Shown here piece by piece: positions 1 through 10,245 of a stretch of 64,000 nucleotides of DNA. Below the pieces are notes generated by a model. That model was not told the DNA's origin, did not search any database, and worked only from the letters and a program-made list of their open reading frames with translations. The DNA is taken from positions 1 through 64,000 of the forward strand of contig JARLJC010000290.1 in the NCBI GenBank assembly GCA_031291435.1, written 5' to 3'. Both the position numbers and the translations under genes were made by a program. Numbering within the stretch: the first letter of the stretch is position 1; every line of letters starts with the position of its first letter. The DNA comes from Alphaproteobacteria bacterium. GTDB taxonomy: Bacteria > Pseudomonadota > Alphaproteobacteria > UBA9219.

Positions 1-180
1 ACAACCCCCCCCCCCCCCCCCCCCACCCCCCCCCCCGCCCCCCAACCCACCCAACCCACCCCCCCCCCCGCCCGGGCGCCCCCCCCGAGCGGACGCCCCG
101 CCGCCGGCTAAAAACAACACAAAAAAACACGCCGGGCGCGGGGCGGCCCCCCGCGCCCCGGGGGCCGGGACCCCCCCGCG
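1..180. other. Low-complexity poly-C/G sequence, probable assembly or contig-edge artefact
   Basis: Long C homopolymers interrupted by single A/G bases, then G/C-only blocks; normal coding sequence begins after about 190. Confidence 0.8.
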
Positions 181-203
181 GCGCGGACGGTGCTTAACTA
201 ATG

Positions 204-449
204 TCAGGGCTTGGGCGGTTCGCTGTTCTTTTCGACGGTATAACGCAGCGAGCGCAGATTGTCGTTAATATCGATCAGCAGGAACAGAAGCCCGAAAATC
301 ACCACGGCGGCGACGAAAGAAGCGATCAGGCAGGCAATCGCCACGAACGGGTTGCCGGTCAAAAGACCGACTAAAGTGCCCGAAACCACCAGCAAAAAGA
401 CGCCGATTTTGCAGAATAACTCTAATGAATTGATAATAAGGTCTTTCAT
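204..449 (-). CDS. Small membrane protein (81 aa)
   Basis: Two hydrophobic segments (FCKIGVFLLVVSGTLVGLL; IACLIASFVAAVVIFGLLFLLI). Confidence 0.55.
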   Translation of the reverse strand: MKDLIINSLELFCKIGVFLLVVSGTLVGLLTGNPFVAIACLIASFVAAVVIFGLLFLLIDINDNLRSLRYTVEKNSEPPKP

Positions 450-485
450 CGAATTCTCCTTTGTGCCGGGCCGTATCCTACACCC

Positions 486-1649
486 TTAGGGCACACGGCA
501 CAAATCCGAAGGGCCGGGTGCGGCGAAATCAACGGCGGCAAAATCTGCTTCCTGCAACCCATCGCGGTCAAGCGAAACCCAATGCATAAGGCCCTTTCCC
601 TTGGGGAGGCCGATGCTGCCTTCCTCGGCCCATGTAAAGGGCGAAGAGGCAACGCCGGTCAGAGTCAACGACGTCGGCGTGGCGTGGAGCTGCAGCATGC
701 GATCTTCGGCACCCGGCGTATAGGCATCGTCGCCGTCAATCGCGATACCGGCCTCGCGCACCGTGGCGGGCATGCAGAGCAAGGTCGCGGTGATCCGGCC
801 CAGCCTATCGACGAGATACCCGAACCCGCGTCCGTTTTTATTGGTGCCGAGAATAATAAATCGGTCGATGCGCGGCATATAGGCGGCGTTATAAGTGTAA
901 TACTGCAGATCCTCGCGCGGCATCTGTACCGGCGAAAGCTGCCCCGTGGCCGGGTCGAGCATGGTGAATTTCAGCGCCGCATAGGAAAATCCGCGCATGA
1001 ATTTCTGCCATACCAGCAAAGCGCGCTGCGGCGCGCCTGCGATCACCGGCCACCATTCGCGTTTGCGCGCCGCCACAGGAACGGCGCGCAGCAACCCGCC
1101 GTCGCTGTCGTAAATCTTGGCGTAAACGCCGTCGCCCGAACCGAGATCATCGACCCCGCCGCCCTCAACCCATTCGTGCGAATAAAAAACCACGAACAGA
1201 TCGCCGACCGCCGCCGTATGCCCGGAATGGCCGCCTTCCCTGACCAGATACCCGTAACGGCGCACCGGCTGAAGATCGTTTTTGTAAACGCCGTAACGCT
1301 GATCGACATCGTTTTCGGTATCGCCGCCATCTTCGGCGGTCACGAGAATATGGCCGTTCGTCATCGCGGCCACCGAAACCGGTTCCTGCGCGCCGGGGCG
1401 ATGAATGAACAAATGAGGGGCGAGGGCGCCGCTGTCTTTCGGCCCCCAGTTCGCCACATAGATATTATGTGTCCATTCTTCTTCGTCGCCGACTTCGCGC
1501 TTCGGATCGTCAACGGCGCTATAAAACACCCAGTAACGCCCGGCCCCATCCGGCACGAAACCGATGCCGTGATGATAGGCGCGCCAGTCGTCGGCCTGCG
1601 CGGCCCCTGCGCACAGAAGAAAGATAAGAGCGAGCGCAACCCGCATCAC
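486..1649 (-). CDS. Secreted protein of unknown function (387 aa)
   Basis: Signal peptide MMRVALALIFLLCAGAAQA; start overlaps the stop of the upstream pgeF-like gene. Confidence 0.7.
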   Translation of the reverse strand: MMRVALALIFLLCAGAAQADDWRAYHHGIGFVPDGAGRYWVFYSAVDDPKREVGDEEEWTHNIYVANWGPKDSGALAPHLFIHRPGAQEPVSVAAMTNGHILVTAEDGGDTENDVDQRYGVYKNDLQPVRRYGYLVREGGHSGHTAAVGDLFVVFYSHEWVEGGGVDDLGSGDGVYAKIYDSDGGLLRAVPVAARKREWWPVIAGAPQRALLVWQKFMRGFSYAALKFTMLDPATGQLSPVQMPREDLQYYTYNAAYMPRIDRFIILGTNKNGRGFGYLVDRLGRITATLLCMPATVREAGIAIDGDDAYTPGAEDRMLQLHATPTSLTLTGVASSPFTWAEEGSIGLPKGKGLMHWVSLDRDGLQEADFAAVDFAAPGPSDLCRVP

Positions 1650-2395
1650 GAAACCAGCGCAATCGCCGAGAGCAGATTGCCGTCGCGTTTCTCGCCGCGC
1701 AAAGTCGAATAACGGTGGCTGTAGAAATTTGCAGGATTGGCGCAGGTATCCCCCGGCGAAGATTCCACCGATGCGACGCCGAGAGCGCGCAACTTGGCCT
1801 CGACATAGCCCGGCAGATCGAACATCGCATGCCCGCTGCGAAAGGCCGGACGGAAAAATTTCTCATTCTCCGGTTTCTCGGCCAGAAACGGCGCCATGAA
1901 ATCGTCGCTCACTTCATAGGAACTCTGCCAGATGCAGGGGCCGATGGCGGTCTCTATCGACCCGCGCCGCGCGCCCAGTTTTTCCATCGCGGCCAAAGTA
2001 TTTTCGATGACGCCGCCGATAGCGCCCCGCCACCCAGCATGGGCCGCGCCAATAACGCCCGCTTTGGCATCAGCGAACAGCACAGGCACGCAATCGGCGG
2101 TCAGCACAGCCAAAGCAATGCCGGGAATATTGGTCACCAGCCCGTCGGCTTCGGGGCGCGCGGCGGGTTCCCAAATTTCGGTAACCGTGACGATATCGGG
2201 CGAGTGAATTTGATAGGCGCTCAACAAATGATCCGGCTCGACGCCCAGCTGCGCCGCCATACGCCCGCGATTTTGCGCCGCCCCCTGCTCGGTTTCCTGA
2301 CCCGAAAAACCGCCATTGCCCCATACCCGCGTGAAAAACGCATGGCGAATGCGGGGCAGCGTTGCAAGATTGTCGGCATGAAGCGGTTCGATCAT
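1646..2395 (-). CDS. pgeF: Laccase-domain / YfiH-family protein (polyphenol oxidase, PgeF-like)
   Basis: Motifs LTADCVPVLFAD, GAAHAGWRGAIGGV, AIGPCIWQSSYEV, NFYSHRYSTLRGEKRDGN. Confidence 0.9.
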   Translation of the reverse strand: MIEPLHADNLATLPRIRHAFFTRVWGNGGFSGQETEQGAAQNRGRMAAQLGVEPDHLLSAYQIHSPDIVTVTEIWEPAARPEADGLVTNIPGIALAVLTADCVPVLFADAKAGVIGAAHAGWRGAIGGVIENTLAAMEKLGARRGSIETAIGPCIWQSSYEVSDDFMAPFLAEKPENEKFFRPAFRSGHAMFDLPGYVEAKLRALGVASVESSPGDTCANPANFYSHRYSTLRGEKRDGNLLSAIALVS

Positions 2396-2510
2396 AAGAA
2401 CACCATAATCCCTCTTAACATATCCGGTAAACAGGGTAGTATGCCCCGCCCATCATCACCCAAGGGCCAACGTCACCAAGGAGGGTGTGCCTCGCGCGCT
2501 CTGAAAAATC

Positions 2511-5384
2511 ATGTCGCTCACGCAAAATTCGTTTCTTTACAGCGCCAACGCCGACTTTATCGCCGAGCTTTTTCAGCGTTACGCCAAAGACCCCGGTTCC
2601 GTCGATAACAGCTGGCGCAGCTTTTTCGAAGGGTTGCATGAGGATGCCCGCGCCGCTCTTTCCGAAATAAAGGGCGCGAGCTGGGCTCCCTCCAAAGCCG
2701 AAAAGATTATCGCTAACGAAAACGAGGCTTCGGCCTCAGCCGCAAAATTCGCGCAATCCGCCGCTTCCGGCCCCGCCCCCGACCAGAGCGTGATCGATTC
2801 CGTGCGCGCCATCTGGCTGATCCGCGTCTATCGCCAGCGCGGGCATCTGCTCGCCAATCTCGATCCGCTTGGCCTCACCGCAAGACCTTCGCCGGAAACG
2901 CTCCATCTCGACCCGCAGCGTTTCGGCTTCGGCGAAAGTGATTACGACCGCCCGATTTTCCTCGACGGCACGCTGGGCTTCCAGAACGCCACCTTGCGCG
3001 AGATTATGGCGCGGCTGAACGAGCTTTATTGCAGCACGGTCGGTTTCGAATATACCTATATTCAGGAACCGGAAGAAATCAAATTCCTGCAGGAACAAAT
3101 CGAAAGCGCCCCCTCTTACGACCGCGCCGCCAAGCACCAGATCCTCAGCCGCCTGACCGCGGGCGACGCGTTCGAAAAATTCCTCGCCACCAAATTCGTC
3201 GGCGTCAAGCGCTTCGGCCTTGAAGGCGGCGAAGCCATGATCCCGGCGCTTGAAGCCGCGATCACCACCGGCGCGAAAATGGGTTTGCGCGAAGTCGTGG
3301 TCGGCATGGCGCATCGCGGCCGCCTTAATACCCTCACCAACCTGCTCGGCAAATCCTTCACGGCGATGTTCTCGGAATTTCAGGGCACCTCGGCCTATCC
3401 CGAGAGCGTGCAGGGTTCGGGCGACGTCAAATACCATCTCGGCACCTCGATCGACCGCGATTTCGCCGGGCAGACCGTGCATCTGACGATGAATGCCAAC
3501 CCGTCGCATCTCGAATGGGTCAATCCTGTCGTCACCGGCCGCGTGCGCGCCAAGCAGCAGCAGCGTTCGGGCAATACTTCCGTCACCGATACCGCGCTTA
3601 AAGAAGTGATGGGCCTGCTTATTCACGGCGACGCGGCCTTCGCGGGGCAAGGGATCGTCGCGGAGACGCTGACGCTTTCGGCGCTGCGCGGTTACCGCAC
3701 CGGCGGCACCCTGCATTTCGTCATCAATAATCAGGTTGGTTTTACCACCAGCCCGCAATATTCGCGGTCCGGCGTTTACTGCACCGATGTCGCCAAGATG
3801 ATTCAGGCGCCGATTTTCCACGTCAATGGCGACGATGTGGAATCGGTGGTGCGCGTGTGCGAACTCGCCGCCTCCTATCGCCAGACTTTCGGGCGCGATG
3901 TCGTGGTGGACATGGTCTGCTATCGCCGTCACGGCCATAATGAAGGCGATGAACCGGCATTCACGCAACCGGTGATGTACCGCAAAATTAAAGACCAGCC
4001 CACGACGCGCGAAGTCTATGCCTCGCGTCTGGTGGCAGAAGGCTCGATCTCGCAGGCCGACGCCGACAAGATCAATGCCGATTTCCTCGCGCGTCTGGAA
4101 CAGGATTTTCAGGTCGCAACCAGCTACAAGCCCAACAAGGCCGACTGGCTGGAAGGCAAATGGCAGGGTTTGCAGGTGGCAAGCGGCGACGAGCGCGACG
4201 GCAAGACCGGCGTGGCGATCGACAAATTGCGCGAGATCGGCAATGCCCTCGCCCGCGTGCCGAACGGCTTCAACCTCAATCCGAAAATCGCCAAGCAGCT
4301 TGAAGCCAAGCGCGAGATGATGAGCTCAGGTCAGGGCGTCGACTGGGCCACGGCGGAAGCTTTGGCGTTCGGCTCCTTGCTGGTCGAAGGCACACCGGTG
4401 CGATTGTCGGGGCAGGATTCCGGGCGCGGCACTTTCTCGCAGCGCCATTCGGTTCTTGTCGATCAGACCGACGAACACCGCTACATCCCGCTCAACGGCA
4501 TCAGCAGCGATCAGGCCGCTTATGACGTGCATGACAGCCCGCTGTCCGAAGCGGCGGTGATGGGCTTCGATTACGGCTTCTCTCTCGCCGAACCCAACAC
4601 GCTGGTCTGCTGGGAAGGCCAGTTCGGCGATTTCTCGAACACGGCGCAGGTTTTCTTCGACCAGTTCATTTCCTCGGCGGAAACCAAATGGCTGCGCATG
4701 TCGGGCATCACCCTCTTGCTGCCACACAGCTATGAAGGGCAAGGGCCGGAACATTCTTCCGCTCGCCTCGAACGCTTCCTGCAAATGTGCGCCGAGGATA
4801 ACTGGCAGGTCGCCAACTGCTCGACCCCCGCCAATTATTTCCACATTCTGCGGCGGCAGATGCGGCGCAATTTCCGCAAGCCGCTTATCCTGATGACGCC
4901 GAAATCGCTGCTCCGCGCCAAGGCGTGCGTTTCGGAACTCAAGGACATGGCCGAGAATTCGACCTTCCTGAATGTGATTCCGGAAGTGATGAAGCTGGAC
5001 GAAAAGAAAGTCCGCCGCGTGCTGATTTGCAGCGGCAAGCTTTATTACGATCTGGCCGCGGCGCGCGAGGAACGCAAGATCACCGATGTCGCGATTGTGC
5101 GTCTGGAACAGTTCTATCCGTTCCCGCAGAAATATCTCGCATCCGAACTGGCGAAATACGGCAAGGCGTCGGAAATCGTCTGGTGCCAGGAAGAGCCGCA
5201 GAATATGGGCGGCTGGACTTTCGTCGACCGCCGCATCGAAGCGGCGCTGGGCGAGGCCAATCACAAGGTCTCGCGGCCTTCTTATACCGGGCGCAACCCA
5301 GGGGCCGCCACCGCCACCGGCTCGCTCAAGCGGCATAATAAGGAGCAGGCCGAGTTGATAGATAAGGCTTTTTCGGCCAATTGA
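2511..5384 (+). CDS. sucA: 2-oxoglutarate dehydrogenase E1 component
   Basis: 957 aa; N-terminal LYSANADFIAELFQRYAKDPGSVDNSWRSFF, VVGMAHRGRLNTLTN, YRRHGHNEGDEPAFTQPVMY, LPHSYEGQGPEHSSARLERFLQ. Confidence 0.97.
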   Translation: MSLTQNSFLYSANADFIAELFQRYAKDPGSVDNSWRSFFEGLHEDARAALSEIKGASWAPSKAEKIIANENEASASAAKFAQSAASGPAPDQSVIDSVRAIWLIRVYRQRGHLLANLDPLGLTARPSPETLHLDPQRFGFGESDYDRPIFLDGTLGFQNATLREIMARLNELYCSTVGFEYTYIQEPEEIKFLQEQIESAPSYDRAAKHQILSRLTAGDAFEKFLATKFVGVKRFGLEGGEAMIPALEAAITTGAKMGLREVVVGMAHRGRLNTLTNLLGKSFTAMFSEFQGTSAYPESVQGSGDVKYHLGTSIDRDFAGQTVHLTMNANPSHLEWVNPVVTGRVRAKQQQRSGNTSVTDTALKEVMGLLIHGDAAFAGQGIVAETLTLSALRGYRTGGTLHFVINNQVGFTTSPQYSRSGVYCTDVAKMIQAPIFHVNGDDVESVVRVCELAASYRQTFGRDVVVDMVCYRRHGHNEGDEPAFTQPVMYRKIKDQPTTREVYASRLVAEGSISQADADKINADFLARLEQDFQVATSYKPNKADWLEGKWQGLQVASGDERDGKTGVAIDKLREIGNALARVPNGFNLNPKIAKQLEAKREMMSSGQGVDWATAEALAFGSLLVEGTPVRLSGQDSGRGTFSQRHSVLVDQTDEHRYIPLNGISSDQAAYDVHDSPLSEAAVMGFDYGFSLAEPNTLVCWEGQFGDFSNTAQVFFDQFISSAETKWLRMSGITLLLPHSYEGQGPEHSSARLERFLQMCAEDNWQVANCSTPANYFHILRRQMRRNFRKPLILMTPKSLLRAKACVSELKDMAENSTFLNVIPEVMKLDEKKVRRVLICSGKLYYDLAAAREERKITDVAIVRLEQFYPFPQKYLASELAKYGKASEIVWCQEEPQNMGGWTFVDRRIEAALGEANHKVSRPSYTGRNPGAATATGSLKRHNKEQAELIDKAFSAN

Positions 5385-5405
5385 GGGCGATGGGGACAGG
5401 GCGAT

Positions 5406-5479
5406 GGGGACACAATAAAAGGGGCCGAATACCCTTGATTATCAAGTACGGACGCGCGGGCCCCTTTTATTGTGTCCCC
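5406..5479. repeat. 21-bp perfect inverted repeat with a nested palindrome (REP/RAYT-like element or terminator)
   Basis: GGGGACACAATAAAAGGGGCC (5406-5426) versus GGCCCCTTTTATTGTGTCCCC (5459-5479); the loop contains CTTGATTATCAAG. Confidence 0.85.
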
Positions 5480-5599
5480 CACGCTCTTGATTACACATTG
5501 AATAAACACACTAAATGTAATCAGGCTTCAATTAATCGGCTCTTAACCGTGAATCGTTAAACTTGCCTCATATTCAAGTGATTATGGGGCGAGTTTATT

Positions 5600-6775
5600 G
5601 TGGCGCAATTAAGCAACAAAGGTTTTCCGCCGGAGGTGGCGCGGATGATTCAGCTCAATCTCAAAATGAGAGGGCTGGATATCGGCGATTCCGGAATCAA
5701 TCACGACGGTATTGATAGCATCTTCGGCGCGCGCTCGAACGCTGCGTTCCTGAAAGTGCCGCGCGCCGAACGTCAGGCCATGATCGATCTGGCCCGCAAA
5801 CAGGTGGCCGAAGCCAAGGCCTCCGGGTTTCAGAAAGAAACGCAGACGGCCACTAATGCCGCCAAGGCACCTATCCCCCTGTCACCACCTGATCGCACGG
5901 CGGGTGGCGCGCCCGCTGCCGCTCCAGTCACGCCGCAAGTGGCGCAGACCGCGCCCGCACGCGCGGCGCGCGGTTCGCTGAAACCCGCGGGCGCCGCCTA
6001 TCCGGCGACAACGGACGCGGTTGCCAACACGCCTGCCTATCACGACACGCCGACAGGAGTGAAACCGGCATCGCTGCATACCGCGCCCGGCTGGCATAAC
6101 TTCAACCCCAACAGCATGCTGGCCACAGGTGGGCATATGGACGATCTGCAGAAAGCGTGGGCCGCCCATGAACGCGGTCCCAAGCCCGGCCTGACCTATG
6201 ACGGCAAGCATCTGTCATGGGAACAGATGGCCCAGGCTATTCACGATCAGTCCGACCCCGTCAAAAAACTGGCTATGGCGAACGACGCCATCAACCAGAC
6301 CATGCGTTACGGCGGCAGTTATACCGCGACCGAAGGCAGGCCGGGCAGTAACTGGATTTCGACACCGGCCCAGCAGGCCGATTTTATGCGAACCCATAAT
6401 CCTATGGAGCATGTGATCTGCGGCGACCTTGCCGCATCCAAGATGTTCCTGCTGCGCGATGCGGGATATCCCGCCGACAAATTGAGTCTGGTCACCATCG
6501 CGCCGAGCGCGAATGATCCGAACGCGCATGTGGTGGTCGGCGCCCAGACGCAGAACGGGCAGAATTATATTATGGAATTGAACCGCAAGAATGGCGGCGC
6601 TGGCTATGTCACCGCCGTGGGCGACACGCATGCCGACCGTTTCGGCACCTCGAACCGTCCCATCACGCGCATCTTTGCCGCCAGCGGCCTCGATGCATCG
6701 CCGGGCGGCATGAAGCTGGCGCAGACGGCCAAACCCGCGCTCAAAGGCATCGGCCTGTCGCCTCTCACTTTATAA
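5600..6775 (+). CDS. Transglutaminase-like cysteine peptidase-related protein (putative)
   Basis: MANDAINQTMRYGG...WISTPAQQADFMRTHNPMEHVICGDLAASKMFLLRDAGYPADKLSLVTI...AHVVVGAQTQNGQNYIMEL resembles the BTLCP family layout (C, then H, then N). Confidence 0.5.
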   Translation: MAQLSNKGFPPEVARMIQLNLKMRGLDIGDSGINHDGIDSIFGARSNAAFLKVPRAERQAMIDLARKQVAEAKASGFQKETQTATNAAKAPIPLSPPDRTAGGAPAAAPVTPQVAQTAPARAARGSLKPAGAAYPATTDAVANTPAYHDTPTGVKPASLHTAPGWHNFNPNSMLATGGHMDDLQKAWAAHERGPKPGLTYDGKHLSWEQMAQAIHDQSDPVKKLAMANDAINQTMRYGGSYTATEGRPGSNWISTPAQQADFMRTHNPMEHVICGDLAASKMFLLRDAGYPADKLSLVTIAPSANDPNAHVVVGAQTQNGQNYIMELNRKNGGAGYVTAVGDTHADRFGTSNRPITRIFAASGLDASPGGMKLAQTAKPALKGIGLSPLTL

Positions 6776-6856
6776 ATTCCACACTTTGACTTTAGGCCGA
6801 ATTAGGCTATCTATTGGCCCGTCTTTTCGTTTGTTTCCCCACCATTCGAGGCCTTC

Positions 6857-8068
6857 ATGTCCACGCAAATCGTCGTTCCGCCCATGGGCGAATCCGTTTC
6901 CGAAGCCACCGTCGCCAAATGGCTCAAAAAGGTCGGCGACGCGGTCAAGATGGACGAACCGCTGGTCGAACTGGAAACCGATAAGGTAACGCTCGAAGTT
7001 AACGCCACAACCAGCGGCGTTATCAGCGAAATCAAGGCCCCGCAGGGCAGCAATGTCGGCGTCGGCGCGATTTTGGGGCTGATTCAAGCGGGTGCAGCCG
7101 CTGTTTCATCTCCTACTTCATCGGCGACCACGGCGGCTCCGGCCAAGGCCCCCGCCCCCACGGCCAATACCTCGACCCCGCCCGTGATGCCTGCCGCCCT
7201 TAAACAGGCTGGTGATCGCGGCATCGACCCCAGTTCGATTCAGGGTTCGGGCAAAGATGGCCGCGTGATGAAAGAAGACGTTTTGAATTACCGCGCGCCC
7301 GCTTCGTCGCCTGCTCCAGCTCCGGCGGCACGCGCGCCCCAGGTTCCGTCCGGCCCGCGTCCGAATGCCGACCGCGAAGAACGCGTGCGTATGTCGCGTC
7401 TGCGCCAGCGCATCGCCGAACGTCTGAAGGAGGCGCAGAACACCGCCGCCATGCTGACCACTTTCAACGAAGTGGATATGAGCAACGTCATGGCCCTGCG
7501 CAATCAGCACAAGGAAGCCTTCGAGAAAAAGAACGGCGTCAAGCTCGGCTTCATGTCCTTCTTCGTCAAAGCCAGCATTCAGGCGCTGAAAGAACTGCCC
7601 AGCGTCAATGCCGAAATCGACGGCGAAGATCTGGTCTATAAAAACTACTATGACATCGGCATGGCCGTCGGCACGCCGAACGGCCTCGTCGTCCCCGTCG
7701 TGCGCGACGCCGACACGCTGAGCTTCGCGGGCATCGAAAAAGCCATCGGCGATCTCGGCAAGAAAGCCAAGGACGGCAAGCTGGCGATGTCCGATTTGTC
7801 AGGCGGCACCTTCACCATCACCAATGGCGGCATCTATGGCTCGCTGATGTCCACGCCGATTTTGAACCCGCCGCAGTCGGGCATTCTCGGCATGCATGCG
7901 ATCAAGGAACGGCCTGTGGTTGTGGATGGCAAGATTGAGATTCGCCCCATGATGTATCTGGCGCTGTCTTACGACCACCGCATCATCGATGGGCGCGAGG
8001 CCGTAACCTTCCTCGTGCGCGTTAAGGAATGCATCGAGGCCCCGGAACGGCTGCTGCTCGGGGTTTAA
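6857..8068 (+). CDS. sucB: Dihydrolipoamide succinyltransferase, 2-oxoglutarate dehydrogenase E2
   Basis: Lipoyl domain ([15 protein letters not shown]), E3-binding domain, catalytic [17 protein letters not shown]. Confidence 0.96.
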   Translation: MSTQIVVPPMGESVSEATVAKWLKKVGDAVKMDEPLVELETDKVTLEVNATTSGVISEIKAPQGSNVGVGAILGLIQAGAAAVSSPTSSATTAAPAKAPAPTANTSTPPVMPAALKQAGDRGIDPSSIQGSGKDGRVMKEDVLNYRAPASSPAPAPAARAPQVPSGPRPNADREERVRMSRLRQRIAERLKEAQNTAAMLTTFNEVDMSNVMALRNQHKEAFEKKNGVKLGFMSFFVKASIQALKELPSVNAEIDGEDLVYKNYYDIGMAVGTPNGLVVPVVRDADTLSFAGIEKAIGDLGKKAKDGKLAMSDLSGGTFTITNGGIYGSLMSTPILNPPQSGILGMHAIKERPVVVDGKIEIRPMMYLALSYDHRIIDGREAVTFLVRVKECIEAPERLLLGV

Positions 8069-8071
8069 GGC

Positions 8072-9175
8072 CTACGGCACGAACGCCGCGACCGAGGCAT
8101 AAAGATCGGCAAAAGCACCGTCGCCACGACATTCGGGATGCTCCCCATAGGCGGTCGCAGCCTTACTGCCTAGCGGGCGGACGCTGTTTTTGTAATGTGC
8201 GAATGTCGGATACCGGCTCATATGGTTGGCGAAATCGCTCAGAGCGATACCGAATTCGGCGTATTTTCCGATCATCTGTTCATCAGTAAGATTTCGGCCA
8301 CTCTCCTCGGCTTTGACTTCCCGCTCGAAAGGCGAAGACTTCCCCAGCCGCTTGAAATTAAGCGTCCTGAATCCATTTCCTGTCGTCGCGACGATATCGC
8401 TGATTTTTATTTGCGGCGGCTGACGAGAGACACATTCATCGATGGCGACTTCGATACAGAGATACTCGCCGCTTTTCCTCATCTGCGCCGTAGGCTCCGG
8501 CGAAGGCCAATGATCGATGAAATTTACGGGTTTATTGGCGTCAATATAAAATAAAGTCCGTTCACGCGGCACGGTGGTCGTTACCTTCGGCCTGAGAACA
8601 AGGTCTTGCGAGCGTTTCATGTCGCCCATCCTGCCTTCGCCGATAAGCCAGGCGATGAGATTGCCGACGCCGGAATCCGGGCTCCCCCCTTTTTGATAGG
8701 GCAAGTCGGAAAAACGCAGCTCCATGGCATCGCGAGGCCAATCATGAGGCCCTTCGATCTCCCGGCGGATATAGGGATAGATACCGGCGTTGGATAAGTT
8801 CGGGTGCAGCCGGCCTGCGACTTCATCGGCGACGGCCTGAAATTCATAATGCCGGCCCTTGACGGCGATCTGGTTGGGGAAGATTTCGTCGGTAAGTTTT
8901 TCGCGGCGAAATTTTACCACCTTGGAAGCTGCGCCAAGCCTCACGCGCAAGGTATAGCCGTTGCGCAAAAGATCGAAACGGTCTGTATCGAGATAAAGGG
9001 AACTTGCGGTGTTTTCGCTGAACGGGAAACCTGCGCTCTTTGCATAACGCGTCAAGGCATCGGTAATTTTGCGAGGGATATAAGACGCGTTCTCGATTTC
9101 TATATGCGGGGTCTCCAGCAAAAGACGACTCCGGGCCGGATCGTAATTGGCGCGCACTAAAGAAGCATTTGTCAC
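8072..9175 (-). CDS. CYTH / triphosphate tunnel metalloenzyme-like domain protein
   Basis: SLYLDTDRFDLLRNGYTLRVRLGAASKVVKFRRE resembles CYTH substrate-tunnel strands. Confidence 0.55.
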   Translation of the reverse strand: MTNASLVRANYDPARSRLLLETPHIEIENASYIPRKITDALTRYAKSAGFPFSENTASSLYLDTDRFDLLRNGYTLRVRLGAASKVVKFRREKLTDEIFPNQIAVKGRHYEFQAVADEVAGRLHPNLSNAGIYPYIRREIEGPHDWPRDAMELRFSDLPYQKGGSPDSGVGNLIAWLIGEGRMGDMKRSQDLVLRPKVTTTVPRERTLFYIDANKPVNFIDHWPSPEPTAQMRKSGEYLCIEVAIDECVSRQPPQIKISDIVATTGNGFRTLNFKRLGKSSPFEREVKAEESGRNLTDEQMIGKYAEFGIALSDFANHMSRYPTFAHYKNSVRPLGSKAATAYGEHPECRGDGAFADLYASVAAFVP

Positions 9176-9249
9176 AAGAGACCCGCTTAAATATGTATGT
9201 TATTACTCTCATAGTAATGCCGTTTTATTTGCGCAATCGATTCGTTTGG

Positions 9250-9795
9250 TTAACGAGCGATTCGCTGCGCCTTAGGCTTAATAGCGGCCATTTTCTTATA
9301 AACCGGGCAGCCTTCCCAATGCGCGCCGGGCAACAGGCCGATGCTCATCAGGAATTCGCCGGTGATTTCGCCGCCGGTGAATTTAAACGTCTTTTTGAAC
9401 AGTTTGACCCATTCCGGTTTGCCGCGCGGATGGTGGGCATCCAGCCATTTGGCGAATCCGCCATGGGTTTTGCGCATATCGAGGATGATGCTGGCGTTAT
9501 GGATAATGGCCGCCACTTTCAGACGGTTGCGAATGATGTTTTCATCACCCAGCAGGCGCTTGATATCGGCGGCGCCATAGGCGGCGACTTTGGCCGTTTT
9601 GAAGTTGTGGAAAGCCTTATTGAGCCCTTTGCGCTTTTTAAGGACGATCTCCCAGGACAGGCCAGCCTGCATGATTTCAAGGGCGAGGCGCTCGAACAAA
9701 GCCTGTTCGTCGGCCACGGGAAACCCATATTCGGTGTCATGGTAAGGCCCATGAACGGGGTGGCTGGGGGCGATTTCGCAGTATGGACGGGACAT
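9250..9795 (-). CDS. tag: DNA-3-methyladenine glycosylase I
   Basis: YHDTEYGFPVADEQALFERLALEIMQAGLSWEIVLKKRKGLNKAF; MSIGLLPGAHWEGCPVYKKM. Confidence 0.93.
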   Translation of the reverse strand: MSRPYCEIAPSHPVHGPYHDTEYGFPVADEQALFERLALEIMQAGLSWEIVLKKRKGLNKAFHNFKTAKVAAYGAADIKRLLGDENIIRNRLKVAAIIHNASIILDMRKTHGGFAKWLDAHHPRGKPEWVKLFKKTFKFTGGEITGEFLMSIGLLPGAHWEGCPVYKKMAAIKPKAQRIAR

Positions 9796-9902
9796 GGACG
9801 GTTCCTAACAGCCTGATTTTACGATTTTTCTACGGTAATGCTTGCATTCGGGCGCTTCTTTTCCTAGAAGAAGGCCGCAATTGAAGCAAGAAAGTTAAGG
9901 CT

Positions 9903-10226
9903 ATGAAAGAAAATCTGCACCCCGATTATCACGATATCACCGTCGTTATGACCGACGGCACCGAATTCGCGACCCGCAGCACCTATGGCAAAGCGGGCGA
10001 CAAGCTGCATCTCGACATCGACCCCAAGACGCATCCGGCCTGGACCGGCCAGCATCGCATGGTCAATCGCGGCGGCCAGCTTGAGAAGTTCAACAAGCGT
10101 TTCGCCGGCATCACCAAGAAGGCCGAAGGCGGCGAAGAAGCCGCTGCCGCTCCGGCTGCGGCGCCTGCCGACAAGATCAAGCTCACCACTTCGGTGGCCG
10201 AAGCCAAGAAGAACAAGAAGGCGTAA
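9903..10226 (+). CDS. rpmE: 50S ribosomal protein L31 with an Ala/Lys-rich C-terminal extension
   Basis: [49 protein letters not shown]. Confidence 0.93.
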   Translation: MKENLHPDYHDITVVMTDGTEFATRSTYGKAGDKLHLDIDPKTHPAWTGQHRMVNRGGQLEKFNKRFAGITKKAEGGEEAAAAPAAAPADKIKLTTSVAEAKKNKKA

Positions 10227-10245
10227 CAGCCCTCTTCTGAAAAAG

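Noticed and set aside
582-1712. 376-aa + strand ORF antisense to the secreted-protein gene
   Set aside because: Composition (Arg/His/Gly-rich, no motifs) is typical of antisense shadow ORFs in high-GC DNA; the minus-strand gene has a signal peptide.
2736-3968. 410-aa minus-strand ORF opposite sucA
   Set aside because: Shadow frame of the unmistakable sucA gene.
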